This document shows, one piece after another, positions 48,017-63,408 of a stretch of DNA of 64,000 nt. Location: contig OY856412.1 in NCBI GenBank assembly GCA_963693085.1, positions 1,130,285,744-1,130,349,743 on the forward strand, in the 5' to 3' direction. Below the pieces are notes generated by a model, which saw only the letters and a program-made list of their open reading frames with translations, was not told where the DNA came from and did no database searches. Origin of the DNA: Alisma plantago-aquatica. Taxonomy: Eukaryota > Streptophyta > Magnoliopsida > Alismatales > Alismataceae. The position numbers were made by a program, and so were the translations under genes. How positions within the stretch are numbered: the stretch's first letter is position 1; each line of letters starts with the position of its first letter.

Positions 48017-50097
48017 TGTAGGTTGACATTGTCCTCCTAGAAGAAGCAAAAGGACTCCTTCCTCTAGAGTAGTCCACACAAACCAAATAGAATTCTTGTC
48101 GTTCAACTAAAATAGAGAGGTTGTTAGCCCCAAGAGTTATCCTTAGTGTGGAGGATAATACTTGTCTCGGTACTGATAATACCATATATTATCATGTTTG
48201 TATTAGCTGGTTATTTGTAAGTTCTAGTTGATGGAATAAAATGTTTGTTTGTTTCAAAAAAAATAGACAATAAGGAGTTGTCCCTCCCATTAGTGTACTA
48301 GTCACCAACTTGCTCTCCCACAACAATGATCCTCAGCTGTTCTCTCACATAGCTATCTCTCTCTAGTTGGGTAGGACTTTCTTGGGCTCTCTTGGTTACC
48401 ACAACCAGATAGAACAAAAAATTTCAGAGCAACTAATTCTCAATCTTCTGTGTTGTTTTTGTGCTCTGGGAAGCCCCAATACCTCTCTATTTATAGGCGG
48501 GGTTAGGATCAGGGTTCCCAGTTTGTTCGGGATCTATGAAGGAGTAAAAGGGACCAGAAGATCCTAAATTTTCACAACCTACGAGACACAAAATAGTCAT
48601 CTAGAACTGTAGGATAGTCATCTCATTCTGCAAGATAGTTGTTTCACAGTTTCCCAATCGCATACAAAATTGGTAATTTATACCCAATTAATGCTAAACA
48701 TTAATTCCTTGCATCACAAGAATTGTACAATCAAAATGAATAATCTTGATCATGAATTCGGGAAATTTGCTAGAACCTTCCACCGACCCAACCGAGCCAA
48801 TAGGTTTACCAGGTGAATCAGTCATCTCGCTTAGCCGAGTCGATTGGTTCACCTAGTGAGCTGATCGATTGGGTCTAATTAGAGTAGAAATCCAAGAAAC
48901 TCACTTTCCAATCAGCCTGACTCTCCAAACAGCCGTCTCAACCCTTGAAACGGCCATTTGGCACTCTAGACGACTATCTCACCCAGTTAGACGATAGGCT
49001 GGCACTGCAGTCAGTTAATATGTTGTGTGAATTGAATACCTAAATACTTTAGAAATCAATCTAATCATCATTCAAGATTAAAATGCTTTTCTACTATGTG
49101 TGTGACCCTATAGGTCCCATATCACATTGGCACTGGATGTCCATAACTAACTTATAACATCACAAGAAGAGAGTGGTGCCTAATCACACATCAGTGCTAC
49201 CCAAGTGAATGGAAAGTTGGATAACAAATAAAACCTACAATCTATGTAAGGTGTTGTCGTGATTATATAATTCCTTTGTTTCTGATATCCAGAGTGAACT
49301 TGAGGCATCAAGTCATCATCCTCTCAACGTTCAACCCATTTTCCTTGAACCAATAACAATCTATTTGAGATAATGTGACCTCAATGTCATATATTGATTT
49401 ACATGTGCATGTGCATGTGTTTCTTAGTCTCGATTATCAAGTGGCCAGGATATAAAATTCCATTAGGAGGGACAAAACCCATCTCTATCACTCACAGTCA
49501 GTCCCCATTTGTCAAAGCCACCCAATCATCACCGTTATAACAATCCATGTTTTAGGATTGTGTTTGATGATGTCAAAGCGTACCCAATGACATGTGATGA
49601 GTGTAGTGATTTCAGGTGTAAGAATCACAATCACCACCTTCACTATGAGAGATGACTATGACTACCAATGATGGTTTCCATGTATCACTCTCAAGGTGGG
49701 TTTTTCTGATACATTGTTCCCTAACATGTATATATGTGCTTGGTTTGATATTTCCATATAATGACTAATGACATATAGTCATCAACCAACCCACACTATA
49801 ATCTTATGTGTTAATAATGTCTATCTACCTTCAGTAGTAACAACCAACTAGGGGCATAATCAAGAGTGTACATAATCTTGAAATTTATATTATCCCATTC
49901 TCCAAGTCACGTACTTGAAGACATATGCCATTGTGTATTGTCATTCTTTAGACATTCATAATGTTTCATCATTATCTGAGAATTGAATGAACCAGGATGA
50001 ATTGGAAGTTTGCCTTTATGAGTATTAATCAAATCATTTATGGCATATGCCATGTCAACCATCACATGATTTGATTTATGGGAATACCTTACCAGCA
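48017..50097 (-). mobile_element. LTR-like segment, minus orientation (second copy of the 8.8 kb repeat plus downstream part)
   Basis: Read on the minus strand from 50,097 it starts TGCTGGTAAGG and follows the 8,789-9,945 repeat down to about 49,030. It continues through a region of short complementary phrases (about 48,780-48,970) to a TATA-like CTATAAATAGAG at about 48,488-48,500, and a likely transcribed part below that. This is the layout of an LTR of about 2 kb. The lower boundary is uncertain: it may end near 48,270 or reach the CACTA border at 48,016. No target duplication was found. The open frames inside match nothing. Confidence 0.55.
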
Positions 50098-50129
50098 ATT
50101 GATCCCAATGGCTGAGACATAATCTAGAT

Positions 50130-50890
50130 CCTCAGTGAACCATAAGGGGAGGTATCGCTAGATGAAGTGATGCAAAATTATATAGCACATCGAGAAGAAG
50201 TCAGGAAGACTCTTGAAGGGGTGTACGTTTGGAAGATGTGCATCTGGAAGATCTTAAAGCAACCATCAAGTTAATTACAACCCCATACTTGATAGCATTC
50301 TCCAAGGATGAGATTTCACCAAGAGGAGGTCAGGCGTGCCCTCATTGATCACTACAATATACAACGACCTAAAGATAATTCTTCATAAACAACGGTGATA
50401 CCTCAATGTGTGTCTCTTAAAGACACTAATCATCCTACGGAAAGATCCATCTGACCTCCAATCTTCGACAATGAAAGTAACCTCCTTTGATGGAATAATC
50501 AAAGATGCTTTGGAGAAATCACTTTGGATCTTCAAATTGCACCTCAGATGTTCACTATCCCATCTGTGGTCATGGAGTTGAGTCCTTCCTTAAACCTCCT
50601 CCTTGGGAGGCCATTTATTCATCAAAGCTAGGTAGTTCCCTCATTGCTACACCAAAAACTAAAGCATCGGTTAGGCCACATCATCATCATCATTAAGGCT
50701 GACAACCTTCTCACTATTGCATGCATCAAAGAAGATGATCTCCTACTTCACTTTGCGATTATACATATTTCTAATGTCAATCAGGTAACACCACGCAAAA
50801 GGAGACATCTTCTTCCCTATGACCCTACTCTATTTGTGCAAAGGCTACAAGAGATGAAAATTCATCCAGATAAAGGACTAGGAGCTTAAT
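50130..50890 (+). pseudogene. Aspartic protease region of the Tat/Ogre-type gypsy element
   Basis: Retroviral-type protease that would cut the Gag-Pol polyprotein. Pieces in different frames give the family order: LEGVYV at about 50,213 and TTPYLIAFSKDEISPRGG at about 50,277; then the active-site area, where the expected Asp-Asn-Gly reads FINNG at 50,382-50,396 (Asp codon changed to Asn by G-to-A); then LDLQIAPQMFTIPSVVMELSPS and LLLGRPFIHQS at about 50,525-50,625, and a downstream stretch ending MKIHPDKGLGA (about 50,850-50,885) that resembles the G-patch-like linker of these elements. Frameshifts and stops are frequent. It continues the gag remnant at 19.9-21.9 kb. Confidence 0.75.
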
Positions 50891-51975
50891 GGCAAGGACA
50901 CATAGAGATCATCTAGATCCCTCCTAGACAAAAAGGGTGGGTCTAGGGTTCTATAACCCATTGTACACATGAGCTTAGATCACTAGGTGGACACCATATT
51001 GGAAGCCCACAACATTGTGGCCCACTACGAGGGACTTAGTCTAAACGAGTTTACTTAAACATTGTACCATTAACTCAAGGTTTTAGCTGCAAATACCAAC
51101 ACATTTAGCTATAAGAAGAGCGTCAACTCAGGGTACTATATCAATGAAACCTTGTCCTTGAGGGTGAGGGTACCCATATGTATTTTCCTTGTATCGAGGC
51201 TACCACTAAAGACTATCCATATTCATCTAAGGAAATTGTTCCAGTGACATTGCCTTACTACATGCAAGAGATTAACAACGACGACTAGGAGGTTTATCTT
51301 GGGATTGCAGCAAGCATCAGGAAGATTGCCTTCATCACCATCAAATACTAGGGTGTCCATACCTCTCAGAACAATAATTCATCTGAGAATAAATCTAACT
51401 CTCCAGACTAGGACGCAATCAAAAGAATGCCTATTCCCACTGTCAACAAGACGTTCCACGAGCATTCTCATATCAGTAAAGGTATCACTCATCATCAGGA
51501 TGACCATGTTAGCTAGACAAAAATTATCAATCCAACACCTAAAGGGGGGGAGACTCCACTTGAAGCAGCTGACCATGATTCTCTCTAGATTTGCCATGGC
51601 TGGACCAACCAAGACAATGTCGAGACCATAGACTCCAAGGTCATGGAACAAGACTATATTGTCACATGGGACAACTACAAAGACACCTAGACATGAATGG
51701 AGGATGGATTGTCAACTCCTTCATAAATACCAAGGATGTGAAAGACCAACAAATTCTCATTTTCCTTATCTTGAATGGAGAGGAACTCCACAAATGGTGT
51801 GTGGAAGGCCACAATGCCCTATGGTATAGGTCTCCCCACACACCCAAAAGATCCCATTATAAGAAGGACACCCAAATATGGTAGAGATACCATAGTGGTT
51901 GTTTCATAATGCTCTGCCACATCCTCATTCATTCCCACATAATAAAAAAATGCAAAATGAACAAAAACCCAAAAA
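50891..51975 (+). pseudogene. Linker between protease and reverse transcriptase, decayed
   Basis: The spacing and a few phrases (GHIEII, PPRQKGW at about 50,893-50,940; then an acidic or low-similarity stretch) fit the protease-RT linker of Tat/Ogre pol. Several frames are open for 90-110 codons (51,299-51,631 and 51,591-51,884), but none gives a recognised domain. Confidence 0.55.
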
Positions 51976-53060
51976 ATGTTCAAAACTCAAAAAACCCATA
52001 AGAACCTAAAGATGAGCAGGCTCTCCAAGAGTTTTCCATCTACTTCAATGAGGCAGAACAAATCTACAAAAAATGAATATGATGAGTTTGAAGACATCCC
52101 TATCCCGGAGTATATGAAAAAGGATCATCAACCTTTTCATATTGAAGATGAGACAAATACAGTGAACCTCAACTTAGGCCCTGAGTAGTGCAATGTCAAA
52201 GTTGGGGCACATCTACCATGAAGCATAAAATATTAGATGATAGAGATTTTACGCCACTAAATCGACGTGTTTGCATGGAGCTACATTGACATACTTGGGT
52301 TGGATGAGGAAATCACTATCCATCGACTACCTATCAACCCTGGCGTTCAACCCATAAAAAAAAGGCTAGATAGTTCCAGCTAAAATGGAGCCTCAAGATT
52401 ATGGAGGAAGTATAAAAGAAATACAATGTTGGCTTCTTGGAGTCTCAACTACCCTACATGGCTCTCCAACATTGTACCAGATCCAAAGAAAGAAGGAAAA
52501 TTACAAATGTGTGTGGACTATAATGACCTCAACTAGGCATCTCCAAAAGAGGATTTCACGCTTCTTCACATAGGAGTACTTGTTGACAACACTATCGACC
52601 ACGCACTACTTAGTTTAAATAAATGAGTTCACCAACTACAATCAGATCAAAATGTCAAAAGAAGATTAAAAAAAATACCACCCTCATCATAGAATGGGGC
52701 ATGTTCTGCTATTGAATCATGTCTTTTGGTCTCAAGAATGTTGGAGCTACATATTAAAGGGAAATGGTTCCCTCTTTCACAACATGATTCACAATGAGGT
52801 AGATGTCAATGTGGATGATATGATCACTAAATCTAAAATCTAAGGATCATACGGCCAATCTTGATAAGTTATTTCAATGACTATGATGATTCTCCATGCA
52901 CTTGAATCTCTCCAAATGTACCTTTTGGGTTACATATGGTAATTTTCTATGATACATCATCTACCAGAGAGGGATCAAATTAGATACCATGAAAGCATGG
53001 GACATTAAAAAAATGCCTTCCTACAACATTGAAAAAAAGATACAAAGCCTACTCAGACAT
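51976..53060 (+). pseudogene. Reverse transcriptase of the Tat/Ogre-type gypsy element
   Basis: Copies element RNA into DNA. Landmarks in order are NLNLGPE (52,165-52,185), VFAWSYIDILGLDEEITIHRLPINPG (52,267-52,344), PKKEGKLQMCVDYNDLN at about 52,486-52,536, LLHIGVLVDNTIDHALLS at 52,561-52,614, and the catalytic motif at 52,808-52,819, which reads NVDD where the family has YVDD (both Asp retained). LNLSKCTFWVTYG follows at about 52,903. Stops replace several residues, many at positions where the family has Gln (CAA/CAG to TAA/TAG). At least two frameshifts occur between 52,300 and 52,810. Confidence 0.88.
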
Positions 53061-53695
53061 TTTTAATACATCAACCACTTCATTACCAAGCTATCACCTA
53101 TATGTGAGCCTATCTTCAAGTTGTTATAGAAGAACTTTGACTCTGGATGGAATAAGAAATGCAAGTTTCACTCTAGAAGATCAAGTATTACCATGTGCAT
53201 CCCTCAATGTCGAGACCAGTTGTGATTGGTACCTTTCATACTATGCCTATTTGTGTGTAGGAAATTGATGGGTGGAGTCTTTAGTCAAGTCAACAGTAAT
53301 GAAAAGAACATTATCTATTACATGTCCACAAAATTCAGCAACATAGAGGCTCGCTACACTAAAATTGAAAATTGTCATTTGGCTCTAATCCACACATTGA
53401 GGAATTTGCACCACTATCTAATGACATATTCTTTACAATTGATCACCAAGCATTATTCACTATGCTATTTATGTGATTGACCAACTCTTACGGATGATAA
53501 GCTAATTAGTAGGTAATGTTGATCAAATTCAACACTGCCTAGCTCCTGATAAAGGTAGTCAAAACACAAGCCCTCACATATCTACAAGTAGGTTCCCCAC
53601 TATTGGAAGAAGCTACTCATGAATATGATTTCCCAAACAAAGATATAGGCATGATTCACCTGCCAGACATGGATATCCTTCCATATATTGACTAG
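53061..53695 (+). pseudogene. RNase H region of the Tat/Ogre-type gypsy element; truncation point
   Basis: A connection stretch (FITKLSPICEPIFKLL, about 53,080-53,125) leads into RNase H: MGGVFSQVNS, IIYYMSTKFSNIEARYTKIE and LALIHTLRNLHHYL at 53,269-53,430, open within 53,226-53,480. A short tail with FPNKDIGMIHLPD (about 53,630) follows. The integrase that should come next is absent, so the element is broken off at about 53.7 kb, just before an AT microsatellite. No 3' LTR is recognised. Confidence 0.85.
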
Positions 53696-53912
53696 AGTTA
53701 GATGACAAAAATTCATTAATCAATTAATATGATTATTTTTTAATTTATTGTTTCTAGAATATTCTTAAAATGGTTCACAAGGCGGCTCATTTTAAATGCA
53801 ATCGTAGCCTTTAACGCTACAAAACTATTACACTTTGGAAAAGGTGTGACTAATATGATCATTAGACTATACAATTAAGACCATAGTATGAACATGATCA
53901 GTACACTCATCA

Positions 53913-57937
<4,025 letters not shown>

Positions 57938-58173
57938 TGTTGACAAATTATGGTAACATGACCTAAGAATTATATTTATAAAGTATTTACATGAGTACCA
58001 TATTTGATTCTATTAATATGTTTATTTTATTTGTTTACTTTATACTTTCTTTAGTGGCATGTCCTTTGTTCCATATTGATGAACTATGTGTTTACTGACT
58101 CCTCCTAATATATATAAGGAGGGTGTCTATACTTTTTTAGTCATCTTAATAATATAAACTTATTCTATTGACA
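57938..58173 (+). mobile_element. Probable 5' LTR of a Ty1/copia element (about 236 bp)
   Basis: It starts TGTTGACAAATT and ends ATTCTATTGACA, directly before a primer-binding-site remnant. A TATA-like 'tatatataagg' at about 58,110-58,120 and an 'aataatataaa' stretch near the end fit a short copia LTR. The right end is better supported than the left. No matching 3' LTR was found. Confidence 0.6.
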
Positions 58174-58189
58174 TGGTATCGTAGAAGCC
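58174..58189 (+). other. Degraded primer-binding site of the copia element
   Basis: TGGTATC is followed by 'gtagaagcc', where the standard site reads TGGTATCAGAGCC. The first seven bases fit the methionine-tRNA site, and the rest is mutated. Confidence 0.6.
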
Positions 58190-59168
58190 TTTTGATCTAC
58201 CCTAATCTTCTTCTCCATCCCATCCACCCTAGTTCCCATCCTACTCCCCTCCATTTCCATCCATCTCTTGCCTCCTCAAGCCATCACCATGAGATCATAT
58301 TTCCGCCAGATCATGCCACCACCATCTCCCTCCTCTGTCTCCATCCATCACCTACCGCCTTCTTCCTTCTTCCTCCATCTCCTGCCTCCTCCAGCCACAG
58401 CCACCAGATCCTGCCACCACCCTTTCATTACTACCTCTCCTATGTCATCTCTGCCCCCCCCATTTGCTTGCAAATTCTTCCCCATGCCATCCACCAGCCA
58501 ACCCACTAGCCAACCATCGTCCCCCATAGGCCTGACATCCCCTCTACCCTCTACAACCCACCACCCCCATCAAAATCCCCCATTGACATTAACATCAACT
58601 CATTGACACCCAACCAGCATCAACCCCCCACCACCATCGACCCACCAACACCTATCAACCTACCAAAACCTATCGACTTGCCAACACCATCAACCCATCT
58701 ACCCCTATAGCTATCTATAGGACAACACCTCATCGACCATCCAACAACCCATCAACCAACCTCCACTAAGTCACTAAATGCTCCAACCATTGACTAGAAC
58801 CATCAAACAAACCCTATCAACCACCCCATTGACCATCAGCCATCAATCACCCACCAACAACTCACCCCCTTCCCTATATCCAAATTGCATGTTTCCTTAA
58901 TTTCCCATTGTTTCACTAAATAGAGGCTTCTCATGGTATAAAAACACCTTATTCTTATTTCCTCTTACTTTTTGGGAGGGAATTTCTCCCTCTAATCAAC
59001 CTTCATCACATGTTGGTCTAAGTTGGTGATGTAACATTGGTTTAATTATAAAAGTTCTTAATGCCCACTCTTTGGGTTTGTAAAATCTTCTTCTGGTGTC
59101 TTAAGTGATGTTTCCCACACATCTAAACTAAGTACTTTTGTTGACTGATTCCATAATTACTTCTCATC
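58190..59168 (+). repeat. C-rich low-complexity leader of the copia element
   Basis: CT-rich to about 58,450, then CA-rich degenerate repeats of 'catcaacccaccaac' type to about 58,860. Open frames at 58,168-58,606 are compositional (Pro/Ser/His-rich) and not convincing genes. The gag start follows. Confidence 0.7.
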
Positions 59169-61930
59169 ATGGCATCTAATGATACCTTAAGAACTCTCTA
59201 TGTGACCACTATGTAATTGGATGGTTCTAACTACCAATGTGGCCTTCTTCTTTTGATTTGTACATCAAGCCCAAGGCCACGAATCTCACCTTATCACTAA
59301 AGTACTTGGTATTCTACTCGAGAACGTAGATGAGAAAACTAAACTATCCTATCACTTGTGGGTTAAGGGTGACTTAGGGGTAATGACCTGGATGGTCGAC
59401 AATATAAAACAAAAATAAGTCAATATATGTTATGATTTAGAATGACAAAGGTAGTGTAGGATCAATTATCACATGTTTAGTCACACCAAAAAAATCCTAA
59501 AAGGTGTTTGAAACTTTAAAATTTTTTCTAAAAATAAATTCTCTAATTATACCTCTATTGGGGATTATTATAATCAATGTTGTGCCTTATCAGATGAATT
59601 TGAAGTATACCATCCCCTGACCTGTGATATCATTATAATTCAAATATAGTAGGATAAATTTCAGTTGGTAAAGTTCCTAGCTTTTTAACATGTCTCTTCT
59701 CCAGGTGTTGTGGATCAGATCATGTATAGTGATCCACTACCTAAACTATGTGATATCCTTGAAAGGGTCCAACACCTACAGTCTGTCTCTTCTTATCCTA
59801 CTTGTTCAATTGAGTTGTCCACCCTTGCAGTATGATTAGGTGATTTTATGCGTGACAGAGGCCATGTCTATGGTAGAGGATGTGGTCATTTTGTCACTTA
59901 AGGACCTGGACATGGTCAAACCCTATTGGACCGAGATGTGGTCAGCCTTCCACTGGACCAAAAATGCCCCTCTGACTAAAACATGTAATTGCAACTTACA
60001 TGGACCTAATAATCACAATGAGGATTGTTGTTGGGAAAAATATGGCTACCCCAACACATGGGCCAATCAGGTCTCTATTGACTACACTGAGAATGAATCA
60101 GCTCAATCCTCCACTACTTTTATAGATTGGGTCAGAGCTGAATTCAAATATATTGTCCAAAAATGACTTCAAACACCTACGTTGACTCCAAGTTCAGATG
60201 GTGATTCTTCCTTTGTAGCATCCTTGGAATTTGAAGGTAAAAATAAATGGGTCATCAACTCTAGTGCTTCTACCCATATTTCTAGAAGTGCAAACTTTTT
60301 CTAGATTGTTTTCTTCTTCTTTTATTCACATGTGACAATTGTTGATGGAACTCAGGTCCTAGTTCATGGGTTGGTAATTTTAAAACTACAAATAATTTCT
60401 TTCTCATATTGACATTATATGTCCCTCGCTTCCTTGTGAATCTTCTTTCAGTTAGCAAAATTATCAAGAAACTTCAGTGTTCTGTTAGTTTTAACCCTGA
60501 TGGATGTGTCTTTAAGATCACCATACGAGGATGGATATTGGTTCGGGCCATATGGGAGAAAATGGCTTATACTACCTTGATACTAAATAGAATGTTTCTC
60601 TTCTTTTGTTAATAGTTTCTAGACTTCAGTGGCATTATAGATTGGGACATCCATCACCTTCCATGATCAACATTTTTTTCCTACTATTCTTAAGCTTTAT
60701 CAAAATGTGAATATGGTCAGTTTGGAAAGAAAATTTGATGTGTGTTCCCTAAGAAAATGATTGTCTTAAAATTACTTTTTTTATGTTGTTCATGTAGATA
60801 GATGGGGGTCATGCTCTATTACAATTTTAACTGGATTTCGTTAATTTATGGCCTTTATCAATGACTTTTCTAGAACCACTTGGTTGTTTTTACTTAAGGA
60901 TAGGTCACATGTTCTTGACACTATTATTGCATTCTTTTCTAAGATTGGACTCAATATAGTAAGATAATAAAATATTTTAGGATAAACAATGTCCTTGAAT
61001 TCATGCAATAGTTTGTTAGTCATTTCTGTATTAACATTGGCACCATTCATCAAACATATTGTTCCTACACTCCTCAAAAGAATGGTGTTGTTGACCATAA
61101 GAATCGTCATCTTGGTGAAGTTGCCTAGACCCTTATGTTTCACTATAATGTACCTAAACCTTTTTGGTATGATGTTTTCTTTGCTGCCTATTTTCTTATC
61201 AATAGAATGTCCTCATCTGTATTAAACAACCAAGTCCAATTCAATGTTTTGTACCCTAGAGCTCTCCTTTTTCTATACCACTGAGAACTTTTGGTACCAT
61301 GTGTTTTTATGTAATCTAGTGAATGTTTTAAGTAAACTTGATTCATGATCAATGAAGTGCATATTCTTGGGGTAATCACACACTTAGAAGGGGTGCACAT
61401 GTAATGATCCTAATACAAAGAAATGGTTTTTAGTGTGAATGTCGTATTTTTCAAAAATACTTTATATTTTTCTAGTATGGGTTTGACTTTGTCAGTGGAT
61501 CTCCTTGTTGCACTACCTGTCGTATTCTTATTGAACTAGAATCTTTAGAATCTATTGTTCCTAAGGTACCCCTCCATGTGAATCAAAGACATCGCAAGAC
61601 TACACTACTTAGGTATAATATGCTTGGATAAACTAATCAGCATAAGAAAAGGGGTGTGCTCTTGTACTTTCCATCCGATCAACAATGTTTACTTTGACTC
61701 TAATCTTGGTATAAGTTTTAAAAACTTCACTGATGTCTTTTAAACTATTGGTGTTCCGAAAATTGTGGTTGAGGCCCTCACACCTCCTACTTGGCGTCAG
61801 GCAATGCAAGTGGAGATGGAAGCTCTATATAATCAACAGACTTTGGACTTAGTAGATGCTCCTGCATGTGTATTACTTTTAGGTTGTCATTGGATCTTTA
61901 GTGTGAAGTATCAACTATTGACTTGAGAGT
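59169..61930 (+). pseudogene. Ty1/copia gag-pol pseudogene, truncated in reverse transcriptase
   Basis: The order is gag, protease, integrase, RT, as in copia. Gag starts at the ATG at 59,169, with YYNQCCALSDEFEVYHPL at about 59,570 and a degenerate CCHC zinc knuckle at about 59,980-60,040. The protease motif is WVINSSAST at 60,248, where the active-site Asp and Gly read Asn and Ser. HYRLGHPSPS at about 60,633 marks the pre-integrase zinc domain. Integrase is seen at 61,053-61,240 (YTPQKNGVV, LMFHYNVPKPFW, LINRMSSSVL), with the catalytic Glu region altered to VVDHK. RT begins with TWRQAMQVEMEAL at 61,791 and is cut after WIFSVKYQ at about 61,915. Many stops and frameshifts; clearly dead. The next element's LTR begins soon after. 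Confidence 0.9.
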
Positions 61931-61987
61931 TAAACATTGTCCATATTTTTATAATGACTTAACCATTCCATTCCTATGTATCTAATA

Positions 61988-63356
61988 TGTTTGTTCAAGA
62001 TTGATTTCAGACTTTAGGTACATGAAAAGGATCAAATTACACAACCCCTAGCTTGTCCAAGTTCAAGTCAAAAGCAATGCAAGTGTGCGTTTTGGGAGAT
62101 CACTCTAAATGACCTTAGAACAATTTTATAATCACTTGTATTGATGATATGACTTGTAACAAAGATGAGAAAAAATCAGGGACACTTAATTCCAATGTTT
62201 GGTCACTTAAAAGTCAAATTGGAAAATTTGTCACAGGTTGTATATCGCTCGAGTTAGAAACTCAACCGATCCATTGATAGATTTTCTAAAATGAGCAATC
62301 GGTCAAGTTGCACACTCACAGAACTTGACCGATCGATCAACTAAGCAAATTTGATTTTGACTCATCGGTCGAGTTTTTCAAAACAAACTCGACTAATAGC
62401 TTGAAAATTGGTTTTGTCATTTAGTGGATCGATCGAGTTACCTTTATTGAAACTCGACTGAATGTACTATATGAAAAATGCAGAAAAAGTGATTATTTTG
62501 TGAGAAACAATAGATCGGTTGCAAGTTGTAAAATGGCTATATTTCATTCTTAAGTGATCACACACTCAAATGAACACCCCCATCTATAAATAGGACCCCT
62601 TTGAGTTCATTCCAAGTTTTCTCATTCATGCTATTCTAATTCCTTGCTATAGTTGAGTGTGTTGCAACCCTTTGAGCCCCTTTCTCTCTCTTTTACAAAG
62701 AATTTTGTGATTATTAGAGAGATAGGCATGTTGTAAGAGAGCTACCTCCATGTTCTTGTAAATCTCTCATTCCTTCAATCTTCCCAGCCCACTTTCTCAA
62801 AGAGAAAAGGTTGAAGCAAGTTACTCCGAGTGAAGGTGAAGTTGTTGTTGGTATTCTTCAAGGTTGAAGAAGAGGTGAAGATCTTCTCCCAGTGAAGGAG
62901 AAGGGAAAGGCCAAGATTCAATAAGAGTGGGTAATTCCTTTAAGGCCAAATACTTGATGCAAGTGAGGGTGAGTCCTTGTTGAAGGTTGAAGGCATCTTG
63001 ATCAAGTGGGTAAGTCCTTGTGTAAGTGAAAGAATCTTTTCTTGAGTAGGTACGTCCTTAGATGTATAGTTCTCTCCTTGTATCTCTTATGATGGAAATA
63101 CACAGATTGCAAAGTCCTAGAGGTTGACCTCTCTAGGTAGTGGATTGAATATCTCCAAGTTTGGAGATTGGAACCACTCTAAACCACCTTGTCCAAGAGC
63201 ATGTTTCAATTTCTATCTTCCTTGCTATACTTTCTTAGATAGAACTTCAAAATGATCTTAAGATTTTGGTTTTGATTTATATAATTTGAAGGTCTAACTT
63301 ATCTTGTGAGAATTATAAAGCTCGATTTACTCCCCTCTAGAGCCCTAGATCCAACA
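61988..63356 (+). mobile_element. 5' LTR of a SIRE/Maximus-type copia element (about 1.37 kb)
   Basis: The right end (...CCAACA at 63,356) is fixed by the primer-binding site two bases later. The left end is placed at TGTTTGTTC (61,988) and is uncertain. The LTR holds several partly palindromic 'gaccgatcgatc' and 'cgatcgagtt' phrases at 62,240-62,470, a TATA-like 'tctataaatagg' at about 62,583, and a long transcribed-looking part. LTR length and downstream gag fit SIRE/Maximus. Confidence 0.7.
62583..62594 (+). promoter_or_regulatory. Putative TATA box of the SIRE-type LTR
   Basis: TATAAATAGG lies about 770 bp before the LTR end and is preceded by the palindromic-phrase region. Assigned by motif and position. 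Confidence 0.5.
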
Positions 63357-63358
63357 AG

Positions 63359-63371
63359 TGGTATCAGAGCC
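63359..63371 (+). other. Primer-binding site (methionine tRNA type)
   Basis: TGGTATCAGAGCC lies two bases after the LTR end and is fully conserved. Confidence 0.93.
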
Positions 63372-63408
63372 AAGGATATTCTCCAAGAATCTCCCACGAT
63401 ACGAGAAG

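Noticed and set aside
53826..53850. 'tttggaaaaggtgtgac' resembling the end of the LTR at 17,681
   Set aside because: Only about 17 bases match, with no similarity further upstream, so it is not sufficient for a 3' LTR.
58168..58606. Pro/Ser/His-rich open frames of 112-113 codons
   Set aside because: They overlap the primer-binding site and a C-rich low-complexity leader; the bias explains the openness.
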